A stretch of 64,000 nt of DNA from Rhizomys pruinosus. Its lineage: Eukaryota; Chordata; Mammalia; Rodentia; Spalacidae. Positions 10,748-21,909 of this stretch are shown one piece after another. Position 1 is the stretch's first letter. Every line of letters begins with the position of its first letter. The notes below the pieces were generated by a model, which saw nothing but the letters and a program-made list of their open reading frames with translations, did no database searches and had not been told where the DNA came from. The stretch is taken from positions 39,581 through 103,580 of the forward strand of contig VZQC01011003.1 in assembly GCA_009823505.1 (NCBI GenBank), read 5' to 3'. The translations under genes and the position numbers were made by a program.

Positions 10748-10988
10748 AGGTGAGCATGATGTCACATGCCTGTAATCCCCATACTTGGGAAATAGGGACA
10801 GAAGATCAGGAGTTCAAGGTCATTCTTTTTTTTTTTTTTTTTTTTTGCTCTTTTTTGAGAGGTCTCCCTGTAGCCCCAGCTGTCCTGGAACTCACTCTGT
10901 AGACCAGGTTGGCCTTGAACTCACAAAGATCCACCTGCCTCTGCCTCCCAAGTGCTAGGATTAAAGGCATGTGCCACCATGCCTGGCG
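10748..10988. repeat. Old B1 (+) followed by younger B1 (-)
   Basis: A degraded plus-strand B1-like element (10748-10824) ends where a minus-strand B1 with a long T tract begins (10825-10988). Confidence 0.8.
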
Positions 10989-11241
10989 TCTGGCTCCAGT
11001 TTTTAACCATGCAACTGCAATTATCCATTATAGCCAATTTTCCACAGTAGTCAACAGAAAAACTGAAAAACATCTAACTAAAACCCACAGAAACCTATAA
11101 AACTCAGCCCGATGTGACAAGAAGCTGCTGTTCTCTCTCTCCCAAGAGGATAGCCAGGAAGCTCATTTTCCCAATTAGATTTTTCCTTTTCTCATCTCAG
11201 AGTGGTCTTTTGTAGTCCTAATCATTTTCCCAAACCTAACA
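10989..11241 (+). mobile_element. LTR fragment, same family as 28794
   Basis: Shares AAAAACATCTA(A/G)CTAAAA, AGAAG(C/T)TGCTG and CTCAT(C/T)TCAGAGTGGTCT in order with the solo LTR at 28794-29357, and ends in CCTAACA like it. The 5' part is missing. Confidence 0.65.
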
Positions 11242-11519
11242 GCTGCTTCCAAAATCCAGGAATCCAGGAGGAGGCTACTTTGTGTTCCCCCCTCCACCGG
11301 GCTTTGGGACACCAGCCCTCCTTCCTTCACCTGACCACTGAGCTCCTGTCCAAGCCCTCTCATGGCCTCTTACCACACTCCCAGTGATGGCTCTTCTACT
11401 GCTGAAGTTTGACCTCAACTCTAGACCACCTTACCTCCTACCACCCTACCTTCTCTTTCTTCATTTGTCTTTCATTCCTATCTCAGTAAGTGTTCCACTT
11501 AGTTTGGACTGATCTCAGG
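11242..11519. other. Intergenic, C-rich, no gene recognised
   Basis: Pyrimidine-rich stretch; frames on both strands have no recognisable domain. Confidence 0.4.
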
Positions 11520-11665
11520 TTTGCTGCATGTGCTGGCACATACCTGTAACCTCAGCATTCTGGAGATGAAAGCAAAAGGGTTAGGAGTTCAAGCTTCTCC
11601 TCATTTATACTGCTAGTTACAGGCTTCCATAGGCAAATGAGACCCTGCCTGAAACAAATAAACCA
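11520..11665 (+). repeat. Old B1/B4-like SINE
   Basis: GCATGTGCTGGCACATACCTGTAACC to GAGACCCTGCCTGAAACAAA; heavily diverged. Confidence 0.6.
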
Positions 11666-11750
11666 ACATAAAAATGTAACATGTTGATTTCTGTGCATGT
11701 CATTTCCCTATCTTTTTCAGGGGTACAAATTATACCTATAGATATAGTGG

Positions 11751-11752
<2 letters not shown>

Positions 11753-11789
<37 letters not shown>
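11753..11789. repeat. (ATT)n microsatellite
   Basis: About twelve ATT units directly before the tail of a minus-strand B1; probably expanded from that tail. Confidence 0.9.
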
Positions 11790-11790
<1 letters not shown>

Positions 11791-12090
11791 TGCTTTTCTT
11801 GTTGAGAAAAGGTCTCCTTGTAGCCCCATCTGGCCTGGAACTTGGTGTATGGATCAGGCTGGCCTTGATTTCACAGAGATCTGCCTGCCTCTGCCTTCCC
11901 AGTGCTGAGATTAAAGGCAGCACAATACTTGGCCTATCTGGTTTTTTTTTTTTGTGTGTGTGTGTGACAGGATCTTATTATGTAACCTACGGCTTCATAG
12001 TCACTATGTAGCTCAGGTTGGCTTCAACTTGGGGCAATCCTCCTGGCTCACAGCCTTCTGAGATTACAGAGTGAACTACCACACCTTACT
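11790..12090 (-). repeat. Two minus-strand B1-family SINEs
   Basis: A B1 at 11790-11936 and a second, older B1-like element at 11942-12090 with a T tract and short (GT)n. Confidence 0.8.
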
Positions 12091-12169
12091 AAGTTTTCCT
12101 TTTTGAATCAGGAAGAGACCATATCGCCATGATTTTATTTCATCCCTTTCACTTTATTTCACAGAACAG

Positions 12170-12555
12170 TGTTACATGAGAAGTCCAGATGCAAAGGAGG
12201 ATGGGGAAGTAGTCTTTTTAACTGGGCAAATGGTCACTGAGGAGACAGAGTTAACTCCAGACCTCCACTCTGGACAAACAAAGGTTAAGCATTCACCTTT
12301 CCCAAGCAAAAGTCCAACAGATGCATCCAGGGCATTGAGAAACAGGCCCGGGCTGAATGGGTAAAGAAAAATTCACTTAGACCAGGTTCCTTTAAAAGAT
12401 CCCTCCCAACCCCCAGCTGTGAGACCATGTCTCCCAGCCTGCTGTGTCAGAAGGGTGGTGGTTCAAGCTCGAGCTTGAATTAAAGACTCTTTGTATTTAC
12501 ATCAAGCTGCATGTCCTGGTGGTCTGTCAGGGGTTCCAGTGATCTGGGCATAACA
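12170..12555 (+). mobile_element. LTR of a second ERV1-like element
   Basis: TGTTACATGAG to GGGCATAACA (inverted TGTTA/TAACA ends). An ATTAAA signal lies near 12478. It is followed three bases later by a primer-binding site, so it is a 5' LTR. The left edge is inferred from the terminal inverted motif and is less certain than the right. Confidence 0.65.
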
Positions 12556-12557
12556 TA

Positions 12558-12575
12558 TGGGGACTCATCTGGGAT
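12558..12575 (+). promoter_or_regulatory. Retroviral primer-binding site, tRNA-Pro type
   Basis: TGGGGACTCATCTGGGAT resembles the Pro-type primer site of gammaretroviruses with three transitions (G to A twice, C to T once), as expected from decay. Confidence 0.65.
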
Positions 12576-13290
12576 CCCCTGAGCCCTCAGGACCCCCATC
12601 CCAAGAGACTAATACTGGCCAGTGAGTGTCTCAGTCTTGTCCTTTGTTTTTTGTCTTCTCTGTGCTTTTGTTTCAATTAGACCTAGAGGCAGTGGGAAAC
12701 TGCAGCTATAGGTGGCCTAAAGTGGATGCACTGGTGGGTCGGAACCCGAATGGGTCTGAAAGACATTCCTGACTCAGGGACAGATGAGGTGCCTGCCCAA
12801 CAGAATCAGTGCAGAGGTGGATGAGGTGCCTGCCCAACGGAATGAGTTTTTTTTCTTTTTTTAGTGCAGAGGCAGATGAAGTTCCTGCCCAGCCAAAACC
12901 AAGTGCTTGGCTTTTTCTGTGTCCTAGGTCACACTGTGACCTGAGTGTTGGTTTGTCTGTTTTGTGTCTTGAGTTGATTGTTCTCTGTGGTTATCAGACT
13001 TTGACAGACATTATAGGACAGACCACTTCTTCCTAACCCTTCCCTTCTCCAATTCCAACTCCCCAAACTAATGCTGTTTATCCTACAGGGAAGGTAGCTG
13101 CTCTGGTGACTAATGGAAATAACTTCCGTGTGTCTAAGTTTTGTGTGTGGTTATAATTCAGTCATTATAATTGTCTGATATTGGTTCTGTCAAACAAAGT
13201 GGCCACTTCAAGTTTCAATCCTTTATGTGCACAGAATTATTCATTCATTTTGGCATGCCAGACTAGATATGCACGTGCAAACTTTAAATT
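12576..13290 (+). mobile_element. ERV leader with triplicated motif and mutated gag start
   Basis: Noncoding retroviral leader. GATGAGGTGCCTGCCCAAC and its variants occur three times between about 12784 and 12895. At 13013 ATA GGA CAG ACC resembles a gammaretroviral gag start whose ATG has become ATA, and a stop follows after a few codons. The region near 13180-13290 shares sequence with 19715-19800. Confidence 0.55.
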
Positions 13291-13352
13291 TATATATATA
13301 TCTTCACACACACACAAAATATATATATATCCATATATATATATATATATTT
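13291..13352. repeat. (TA)n/(CA)n microsatellite
   Basis: Alternating TA and CA runs directly before a B1 tail. Confidence 0.9.
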
Positions 13353-13846
13353 TTGGTATTTTTGAGACAGGTCCTCCCTTTAGTCCAAGCTGGCCTGGAA
13401 CTCACTGTTGGCAGCCTACCACACAGACAATGTGTGCTGTGCCACGCCCTAAGATGGCGCCGACTTCCTGAGTCACTACAAGCCGCTTCCCGCCGTTGCC
13501 TTTGCATTGGACAAACTGCGCATGACTACTACTCTCTGGGCCCGCGCCTTGGGCATGCTAATGAGGCATCGGACGGTGCACCAATCCAGAGCATACCCGA
13601 ACCCTCTGGACTGCTATATAAGCGGTGCTTCTGCCCCATTTCGGGGTCCTTCTCACAAAAGAGCTGTGCACAATAAATATTACCACAGAAGAATCCTGTT
13701 GTCCGCGTGAAGTTCTTGCCGGCGAGACTACAGCGCGCGGGACAACTCACATATAGAAACCAGGTTGGTTGAACTCGACAGAGAGTCCTGCCTGCCTCTG
13801 CCTCCCCAGTTCTGGGATTAAAAGCCTGTGGCCACCATGGCCTGGT
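13353..13846 (-). repeat. B1 SINE interrupted by an IAP LTR
   Basis: The two halves of one minus-strand B1 are at 13353-13405 and 13751-13846. The sequence reads through if the LTR and one copy of ACTCAC are removed. Confidence 0.9.
13406..13744 (+). mobile_element. Solo IAP-like LTR
   Basis: A 339-base LTR, TGTTGGCAGC to CGCGGGACA, flanked by the 6-base duplication ACTCAC (13400-13405 and 13745-13750), the length typical of IAP-class (ERVK) integrases. It has a CCAAT motif near 13581, TATATAAG at 13615-13622 and AATAAA at 13672-13677. The end of the element (CACAGAAGAATCCTG onward) resembles IAP R-U5. No internal sequence remains, so the provirus was lost by LTR-LTR recombination. Confidence 0.9.
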
Positions 13847-13867
13847 TGTAAAAATTGATATGTTAAA

Positions 13868-14063
13868 TATGCATTTAACTGACTGAAACAGTGATCTTCT
13901 GCCGAAAACAGTCAACTTCCTAATGGAGAATATGGAGAAGGCTGAGAAGAGTGAAATGCAGATGTTGGCAGAATGCAATTAGCCTCGGTGGGGTGGGGAA
14001 TGGCAGGGAGCATGGGTCTAGATTTGTCCAAAAATACAAAAGAATTTAAGTAAAAAAAAAAAA
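13868..14063 (+). mobile_element. L1 3' UTR fragment with poly(A)
   Basis: AAAACAGTCAACTTCC and GGGTCTAGATTTGT match, in order, the end of the L1 at 15240-16713. It ends in an A tract near 14050. Confidence 0.7.
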
Positions 14064-14199
14064 ACAAAATCCGAAAAAAATAAAAAATAATAAATAAAAT
14101 AATAAAAATGCATTTAAAGAGCCTAAATTTTTAATTGCAATTATCTATTATAGTATTTTGAGGCCTCTGTGGACCAGATTCAGGGCTAGGAAATGGAAT

Positions 14200-14801
14200 T
14201 CCTTTTTATTTATTTATTGTTTTATTTATTTTTGGTATTTGTTGAGGACGGGTCTGCCTTTAGGTCCCAGCTAGCCTGGAGCTTGCCTGTAGACACAGCT
14301 GGCCTCGAACGTCACAGAGATCCATCTGCCTCTGGCCGCCCCAAGTTGCTAGGGATGAAAGGCTGGTGTCCCACCATGCCCAGCTTTTTTATATTTAGTA
14401 TTTATTTATTTATGTATTATTTATTTATTTTTGGTCTTTCAGAGACAGGGTCTCCCTGTATCCCCCAGCTGTTCTGGACTCAGGCTGGTGTAGACCCAGC
14501 TGGCCTCAATTTACAAAGATCCACTGCCTCTGTCTCCCAGTGGCTAGGATTAAAGATGTGCGCCACCATGCTGGAAACAATTCCTGAACTGGCTTTTGTT
14601 TTGGGTGGGGCAGGTTTTTTGCCCTTGGGACCAGGTATGGTGGGCACACAACTTTAACCATCTAAAAAATTGGGAGGCGAGGCAGGGTCTTTGGGAGCTC
14701 AGGGCCATCCTGGTCTACAAGCAAGTTCCAGGCCAGCTGAGACGAAAAGAGAGACCTGTCTCAAAAAGACTAAAACGCCCAAAAAAAAAAAAAAAAAAAA
14801 G
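14200..14801. repeat. Three error-rich B1 SINEs
   Basis: B1 (-) at 14200-14383, B1 (-) at 14436-14575 and B1 (+) at about 14625-14782, with an A tract to 14801. Each has many single-base insertions or losses compared with other B1 copies in the window, suggesting low-quality consensus rather than age. Confidence 0.75.
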
Positions 14802-15097
14802 GAAAGCATGTGGTGTGTGTTGGCAATTCCTACATGCATAGGGAAATACAATGGTATATGTGACTATTGGTAATTTTCCACTTGAAGTAAATAACATGGG
14901 TTAGAGAAAATAAATACCAGGTAGACTATCTCCATTGAAATAGTTCTTGGCATTGGCAGGTCCTCAAGGGACTCAAGAGCTCCTGGCCACAGTGTGTGCC
15001 TGCACACAGTTCTGGTTAGAGAGGGGGATCCTCTGGTGCTTAAGTTCCCTGCCTTCTTCTGGGCCTTAGGTGTGAGTGGGAGTTAATTTTAAAAGAA

Positions 15098-15232
15098 AAA
15101 AAATTTTTAAATTTAATTTTTATTTTTTGTATGTGTAGAATAGTACTGTCTGCTTTGTAGGTTTGTGGCACCCATGTCCGAGGCCAATGCTGCAGAGGGT
15201 TCAGAGAGAGGGTCCTCGATCCCCGGGTACTT
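15098..15232 (-). repeat. B2 SINE, truncated, error-rich
   Basis: The B2 tail and core are recognisable (GTATGTGTAGAATAGTACTG to GGGTCCTCGATCCCC). The head is missing where L1 sequence begins. Confidence 0.65.
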
Positions 15233-15239
15233 GCACAAA

Positions 15240-16713
15240 ACAGACCTGTTGACCAATGGACACAAAACCGAAGATCAAATCTGAGACATTACAAGTTCAA
15301 TGCCATCTCATATTTACAAGGGGGCAAGGAAACCACAATGGAGAAAAGACGCAATCTTCAGCACAGTGGGGTTGGCAAAACTGGATCACCACTTGTAGAA
15401 GAATGAAATTAAAACCCTACCTCTCCACCCTGTACAAAAGTCAAACTCCAGAAGGATTAAAGACCTCAACGTTGAAACCCACAACTCTGAAGGCTGATGA
15501 AGAAAAAGTTGGCAGCAGACTACAAGACATAGCCTAGGAAAAAGACTTCCTAAATCAGACATCAGCTGCAACATTAAGGTCAACAATATGACAAAGTGGG
15601 ACCTTCATCTGAACTCAAAAGCTTTCTGTACATCAAAAAGACAACATCAAGGACAGTGAAGAGACACCCACAGAGTGGGAGGAAACCTTCACTGCAGGAT
15701 TACATCTGACACAAGCAGTGATTCCAGAATATATAAACTACTCAAAAAACAAAGGAAAAAGAAACAAATACCCGCTCAATAGATGGAGCAAAGAACTGAA
15801 CGAGACTTCACATAAAATGAGGAATTAGAGATTTCTGAGAAACACCTCAAGAAATGATCAAACATCACTAATCATTAAGAAATGCAAATAAAACCACATT
15901 AGAATATATCTTACCCCAATTACGACTGGCTTAGATCAAAAAACAAATGCATACAAAGTGCTGGAGAGGTTGTGGGGAAAGGAACACCATCCACTTTCTG
16001 TGAGTGTAAACTCGTACAGCCACTATGGAAAGCAGTGGGGTGGAGAACCCTTGGAAGACTGGAATGAACTTGCCACCCGACCCAGACATACACTCCTGGG
16101 CATGTACCCTCGAAGACTCCAACTGCCACCACAGAGGATACATGCACTGCATGTTTTATGACAGCTTTCTTCACAATAGCACAGGAGCTGGTAACCAACC
16201 TAAATCGCCCCTCAATGATGAAGTGGATAGAGGAAATGTGTGTACATATACAACAATGGAGTCCTATTATGCGCATTAAAGAAAGACGAACATTCAACGA
16301 GCTTTCGGCGGAAAAATAGCTTGGAGCTAGAGGACATCGCTGAGTGAAGTAACACCAGTCCCAGAAAAACAAACGATGAATGGTATCCTTCATCTGTGGA
16401 TGCTCAGTGAACTACCCAGATTGTTAAGTATTTCTTGTATAGGCCCCACTGAGCTTTTGTCCAAAGCAGTTGGGCATAATACATTTTGGAAAGAACAACA
16501 AAACAGAAAAAAAGACTGCATCAAAGAACTGGACTGAAGATTGGTGAACTTCTGCTCAAAACAGTCAACTTCCCCATGGAAAAATACTGGAAAGGACTAG
16601 AGATGGAACATTTGCTTTGTCAGAATTGCATGAGCTCTGGCTGGGTTGGGGGACTGAGCAGGAACCGCGTCTAGATTTGTTAAAAAAAATAATAAATTTA
16701 TGTGAAAAAAAAA
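15240..16713 (+). mobile_element. L1 3' end: ORF2 C-terminus plus 3' UTR
   Basis: Sequence typical of the end of rodent L1 ORF2: CTGGAGAGGTTGTGGGGAAA, the CTCCTGGGCATGTACCC segment and CCCCTCAATGATGAAGTGG. About 230 bases of 3' UTR and an A-rich tail (16681-16713) follow. The reading frame is broken by numerous single-base insertions, so no ORF2 protein can be read; the reverse transcriptase and endonuclease parts are absent (5' truncation). The indel pattern may partly be sequencing error. Confidence 0.82.
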
Positions 16714-16724
16714 CCTCAAGGCAG

Positions 16725-16832
16725 TTGGGTTCATTAGTGAGTTCAGTCCCGCCTGGTTTACAAGAGCAAGTCAGGACGTGAGAGCTACAGCAGACACCCT
16801 GTCTCATCCAAAAGACAAAAAAAAAAAAAAAA
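16725..16832 (+). repeat. B1 SINE fragment, error-rich
   Basis: The right half of a B1 is recognisable (GTTCAGTCCCGCCTGG to CACCCTGTCTCATCC plus A tract). Confidence 0.6.
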
Positions 16833-17128
16833 TCATTGTATACATAGTCAAGGTTGTTAAGAGTGGTTTGGTTTGTTTGTCCTAAGCTTGTATGATTATC
16901 AGTGCCACTTCACTGTTTAGTCAAAATGCTAACTGATACCTGTTTAAGTTAAATTGTATAAACTACTTCAAGCTGGTTTACTAGTGCTGAATAGATTGTG
17001 AATATACAGAGTGTAATTTTCAGTTATCGCCTGCCTGGAACCTGACCTCGCTGTTACAGGTTTAGTTACATGGGCACAGCAAAGTGGGTTTCCTTGCCTA
17101 CTGAAAAAAGTGACTTTATGTTTCTTGC
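16833..17128. other. Low-repeat AT-rich DNA
   Basis: No repeat and no coding frame recognised. Composition is like a mammalian 3' UTR or intron; not assignable to a gene. Confidence 0.4.
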
Positions 17129-17140
17129 AAGAGTTACTTT

Positions 17141-17293
17141 TTTTTTTTTTTGGTATTTTTGAGACGCAAGTCGCCCTGTAGCCCCAGCTGTCCTGGAACT
17201 CACTCTGCAGACCAGGCTGTCCTTGAACTCACAGAGATCCACCTGCCTCTGCCTCCCAAGTGCTAGAATTAAAGGCATACACCTCCATGCCTT
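17141..17293 (-). repeat. B1 SINE with target-site duplication
   Basis: Flanked by AAGAGTTACTTTT and AAGAGTTGCTTTT. Confidence 0.9.
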
Positions 17294-17306
17294 TAAGAGT
17301 TGCTTT

Positions 17307-17740
17307 TGATATTTCCTTTAACCTAACTAGATAATTTGGCTCAAAAACTAGATTCTGAAACAAAACAAAACAAAAAAACAAAAACAAAAACAAAAACAAC
17401 TAGATTCTGTCTTCCTGAACCAACTGCATGCAGTACAAAAAAGACAGTTTGGATAGATTTGGTAGTTCTTCTCAGTTTATTTCCTGTCTTCTGGTATGTG
17501 TTACAACTCCTGTCTTTTTGTGAAAACTCTAAATCAGGATAAATGGTCTGAAAAAGAAAAAGTTTGTTCCCATTTGTAGTAATTGTACTGAACAGTTTTA
17601 TATTTAAAATAAGCCTGAAATTGTTTAATTCAATCTTGTGGGTTATGCCTGCTTAACGTATGGTGTTAAGTCCCACCTCCAATCAGTATTATATAAGGCT
17701 GCTTGAACTTTTGTCCAAGCCTTATCTAGAATATTTTGCA
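17307..17740. other. Low-repeat AT-rich DNA with (CAAAA)n
   Basis: An A-rich (CAAAA)n tract at about 17362-17397 is bracketed by two copies of ACTAGATTCTG. No gene recognised. Confidence 0.45.
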
Positions 17741-18102
17741 GTAATTAAAGGTGTTAGGCTGGTGTAACTTAGCCTTTATGGATGGATAATGACCATACTT
17801 AAATGCCCATACCAATTCGGCTGAGGGACCTAAGGAACAAATTTTTTCCTTGCCCTCTGAGGTGAACCAGTCCTGGAGGACTATGTCTGGAGGCATCTCT
17901 TGAAATGTCCTGCAATTGTAAGTCATCAGTCCTCCTAGGCAGGGAGGTATTGGAGACTCACTAATGAGACTCCAGTCTCATTAGTGTCCAGTCTGTAAAG
18001 AGGAAAGTCTTCAAAAAGGGAAGCCTGGTCTAGAAAGATCTGACTTTGTCCTCATGTGGATGAACTTTGTCCTTGTGTGGATGGAACTGGTAAATGAAAA
18101 GC
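17741..18102 (+). repeat. Unclassified dispersed repeat, copy 1
   Basis: Shares an ordered series of blocks with 25741-26080, including AACCATACTTAAA-like, GTCCAGTC...GAGGAAAGTC and CTGACTTTGTCCTCATGT. Probably ERV-derived, but I cannot name the family. Confidence 0.5.
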
Positions 18103-18403
18103 TGTTGGGTCCTGGCCCCCAGGGGATCTGCTGACCAGATTTTTGATGGAGCTCTTATCTTGCTGGAATATCTTGTTACCCTCCTTCTGAGAAGGCCTGA
18201 CCCACCCACGCCAGAGAACCACCTGTGCCTGGGGGCATGAACCTCTGACCTTGGTTTTTTCACTTGTGCTGCATATAAGGCCCCCTGTCTCTTCAATAAA
18301 TTGGCATCTGGCATCCCCTCAGCACAGGTTGACCCGCTGTCTTTCTTTCAATCCTCAGCCCCTCGCCCGACCCTTTGGGAAATGCAGTAGCACAGGCGCT
18401 ACA
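18103..18403 (+). mobile_element. 5' LTR of a third ERV
   Basis: TGTTGGGTCCTGG to GGCGCTACA, 301 bases. CATATAAGG is at 18272-18280 and AATAAA at 18295-18300. Two bases later a Gln-like primer site begins, so it is a 5' LTR. Confidence 0.75.
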
Positions 18404-18405
18404 AG

Positions 18406-18423
18406 TGGAGGTCTCACGGAGAT
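18406..18423 (+). promoter_or_regulatory. Primer-binding site, tRNA-Gln-like
   Basis: TGGAGGTCTCACGGAGAT differs at two positions from the site at 6615. Confidence 0.65.
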
Positions 18424-20265
18424 CGGGAAAGAAGGGAAGACTGCTGAAGGATCACCCGAGAAGGCTGGCCAGCACTTCGGATAAGGTAAGGAGCAGGCGT
18501 ATTGGAAATGGGTGCCTTAGTTCTCATTCTCTTTTGGTGAAGCAACCCACTGAATTTTTTTTTTAAACATTTTTTTATTATTTATCTTTGTATGTGTATG
18601 AATGTACTGTCTGCATGCAGGTCTGTGCATCCGTGTCGTGCAATGCCGCGGAGGTCAGAAGAGGGTCTCGGATTCCCCTGGAACTGGAGTTCTCCTGGAA
18701 CTGGAGTCACAGATGGTTCTTAGCCGCCATGTGGGTGCTGGGGATCGAACCCAGGTCCTTTGCAAGAGTGTCAGTGCTCCTAACCGCTAGGCCACCTCTC
18801 CAGTCCCCAACCCATTGAATTTTAAAGAAACAGGGCACAGGAATTAAACATAAGACTCCCATGAGCTGTAGCAGAGAGGGATTTCATAAAGCATATGAAA
18901 AGGGACAGGATTCCAAGGCATTTGCCTCATACAAAGAGGATGGGGGAGGAAGCTTCATAGATAAGCTTTGGGATAGTTAACAACTTTGGAGGAAGGCAGT
19001 TAACCATTGTTGGGAACAGATCAGAAAAGAGTTAATCAGAAGGAAGGAGTTAAATGGAAAATTGAGTTAGTTAAAAAAAGCCTGGTTCCCATGACTACCA
19101 TCACCTCAAGAATACAGTCTGGCCCTGAGTTCCTAGTTCCCAAAGCTACCTGATGTCAGGATGAACTTTCTCAGCCCTGAAGGAGTGCATCCACTCCCCA
19201 AGGGGCTTCATGCTGCTAAACACAACCAATCAGTTTAAAGGTCACCCCTGTTTGCTTTGTGTTTCCATAGCCCGTGCTGTGATCTCTAAGCATCCAGAGC
19301 TGTCATTGTTCCATTCCCCCAGAAATACAAGATCCATCATGGTAAAATGCCAGGCAGCTGACCTCACTTAAAGAGGACTGTTAGTTAAGGTGGAACAGCC
19401 ATTAAGTGAAATCAACCCAGCATTTGGCAGTGTTGAGTACAGAATGGAGCTAAGTCTAAATGATTGTGTGTAAATGTGACAATGAAAAATTAATGGTTCC
19501 ACAGCCCTAAACAGCTAATGTGTGCAGCAGAGCAGAAAACTAAGAACTACAGAAATTTATCACCTGACATCGTTATTCTATGAGATTTTAGAAAAAAAGG
19601 GGATCTCTTATTGTTCAAATAATTCATGTGTCTGTCCAAGTTGTCTCTGTGTTAACCATTCTCCCATGTGTTTGATATACATGTCATGTGTGTTTTTCTA
19701 TGTTTATGTCTGTTAAAAATGGCCACTTCAAGGTTCCATGTTATATATTGTACACAAAAATTAAATTTACATTTTGCATGCCTCTTAAACTTTTTCAAAG
19801 GCCTAATTTAAACTCTGGTTCCAATGTTCCTATAGAGAAAAATCTAAACTGGTTATCTAAAGATTTTATTTGTTATCTCTTGAGACTGGATTTGCTCTCC
19901 AACTTAAGCTGTTTTAAAATGATCAGCTTTGTTTACAGATATTCTAACTTCAGTTTCCTTTCAAGTTGTTTTTTCCAGATCTCTTGAAGACCTGATTTTT
20001 GACCCTTATGGTTTCACTAACAGATGTTTGTTTTCTTTTTTCCTACTTAGCCAGGCTTTTGACAGCTGTACCACGATCCCTCTGACCAGAGACCAATTTA
20101 AGAATCATTCGTACTCTGGCACTTAAACAGTGGCAAATGGCTTCCCCTGGATGCCTGTGAACTGCAATGTCTTCCCTCCAATGAAACAGCCTAAAGTGTT
20201 TTGGTATTGTTTGTACTGACTTGGTAAGACTGAATGTCTCCTGACACCTCATTCTTTAGCTTCTT
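18424..20265 (+). mobile_element. Probable ERV internal remnant
   Basis: Sequence downstream of the third LTR, interrupted by a B2. No gag, protease or polymerase motif could be identified. A block near 19715-19800 matches 13180-13290 in the leader of the second ERV (TGGCCACTTCAAG...GCATGCC), which supports a retroviral origin for at least the second half. Confidence 0.4.
18559..18806 (-). repeat. B2 SINE, duplicated core
   Basis: Inserted in the ERV leader with target-site duplications CAACCCACTGAATTTT and CAACCCATTGAATTTT. Confidence 0.93.
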
Positions 20266-20269
20266 CCTT

Positions 20270-20465
20270 GGTGAAACTGTTTTTAATTATTGTAACTTAG
20301 TTATAGTTAGACTTCAGTACAAATTGCATATATAATTCTGTTTTCCATCACTTGTTAAAATATTTCAATAAGTTCATGGTTTGAAACTAAAGGTGCGAGA
20401 CGTCAATGACAGCAATTTATGTGAGTCTGTTCGAAACAAACACTGGCATAGAAATCTCTTGTATT
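20270..20465. other. Low-repeat AT-rich DNA
   Basis: No gene or repeat recognised. Confidence 0.4.
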
Positions 20466-20968
20466 GGGGCTGGAGAGATGGCCTAGCAGTTAAGAGCACT
20501 GTCTGGTCTTGCAGAGGACCTGGTTTCAATCCCCAGCACCCACATGGCAGCTGAGAACTGTCTTTAACTCCAGTTCCAGGGAAATCTGACACCCTCTTCT
20601 GACCTCCAAGGCTTTGCATAACATGGGTTCACAAACATACATGCAGATAGTACATTCATACACACACAAAAAAAGACAGCTGCTGCTGGGCGTGGTAGAG
20701 CACCCCTCTAAAAAAAAAAAAAAGAGGGGGCTGGAGAGATGGCCTAGCAGTTAATAGTGCCGACTGCTCTTGCAGAGGACCCGGGTTTGGTCCCCAGCAC
20801 CCACATGGTGGCTGAGAACCATCTTTAGCTCCAGTTCCAGGGGAATCCGACGTCCTCTTCTGACCTCCAAGGCATTGCATGACATGGGTGCACAAACCTG
20901 CATGCAGATAGTACATTCACACACATAAAAATAAATAAATAAATAAATAAATTAATTAAATTAAAAAA
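20466..20968 (+). repeat. B2, B1 head, B2 cluster
   Basis: Two simple-core B2 copies (20466-20672 and 20728-20968) flank a fragment that has only the first about 30 bases of B1 plus an A tract (20683-20725). The second B2 has an (AAAT)n tail. Confidence 0.88.
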
Positions 20969-21040
20969 ATCGATTGGATAAAAGTGTGTATCTCTGTGTA
21001 TGATGACAATGTATGTCTGTGCTTCTGTTCAGTAAAAACT

Positions 21041-21195
21041 TTTTTTTTTTTGGTCTTTTCAAGACAAGGTCTCCCTGTAGCCCCAGCTGTCCTGGAACTC
21101 ACTCTGTAGACCATGCTGGCCTTGAACTCACAAAGATCCACCTGGTGCTGCCTCCCGAGTGCTAGGATTAAAGGCGTGAACCACCATGCTCAGCT
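21041..21195 (-). repeat. B1 SINE with target-site duplication
   Basis: AGTAAAAACT before and AGTAAAAACC after. Confidence 0.92.
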
Positions 21196-21206
21196 AGTAA
21201 AAACCT

Positions 21207-21870
21207 TATAGACTGCCATTACCAAAATTAAGTTTTAAAACCTTGTATATGAGTGTGTATATGAAGTACTGTTCACTTTTAAAAATTCTATAATGTGGTT
21301 ATAGTATATACAAGAAGTTGTGTTCCACAGCTGGAGAGTCTCAGTACTGTGCAACATGTGGACAGTCTATAAAAACTAATTTTACAACCAAAATTGTAAG
21401 TCCATCCTTTTGCAGCCTCAGATGAAAAGGACATATATAAATATTGAGTTACCCATACATACTAAAAATGTTTTATATATCTGTTATCCTGTTAGTAAAT
21501 GATTTTAAAACTGAATGTAATACTTGAGAAGATTTTTTCTAGTTTGAAATTTAGTTTGTCTTTTTGACCTTACTAATATTGTATTCAACAAGCTATTAAG
21601 CTCTAATTATACATGGTGATGTGACTACCAATCAGTTTGATATTCAAGGAAAGAATGGAAATTGTTAAAAAAATTTTTTTAATTGTCATAGACCTGCGTA
21701 CTGAATATGTCATTTGGATTCCAGAGGACCAAACTGCCCTGTGAAGGTTTAAATTTCACCTTTAATATGGGAGTTGTTTGTTTGTTTGTTACAGTGTTTG
21801 TCATCCCCCCCTTTAGAATTCATTGAAAAAAAAACCAAAAAAACCACAAGTAAATTTTTTTAAGGTGAAA
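21207..21870. other. Low-repeat AT-rich DNA
   Basis: More than 600 bases without SINE or ERV signal, unlike the rest of the window. No coding frame. It may be old unique DNA, an intron or a UTR; the sequence alone does not decide. Confidence 0.4.
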
Positions 21871-21909
21871 GGCTTTTTTAAATTAATTAATTAATTTTTT
21901 TATTTTTAA

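Noticed and set aside
11202..11387. Opposed small frames at 11175-11387 as a gene
   Set aside because: No domain, no splice or promoter signal, and partly within an LTR fragment.
12176..12364. 62-codon frame in the second ERV as an env or pol piece
   Set aside because: It lies within the LTR as delimited by its TG/CA ends and primer site, and shows no retroviral motif.
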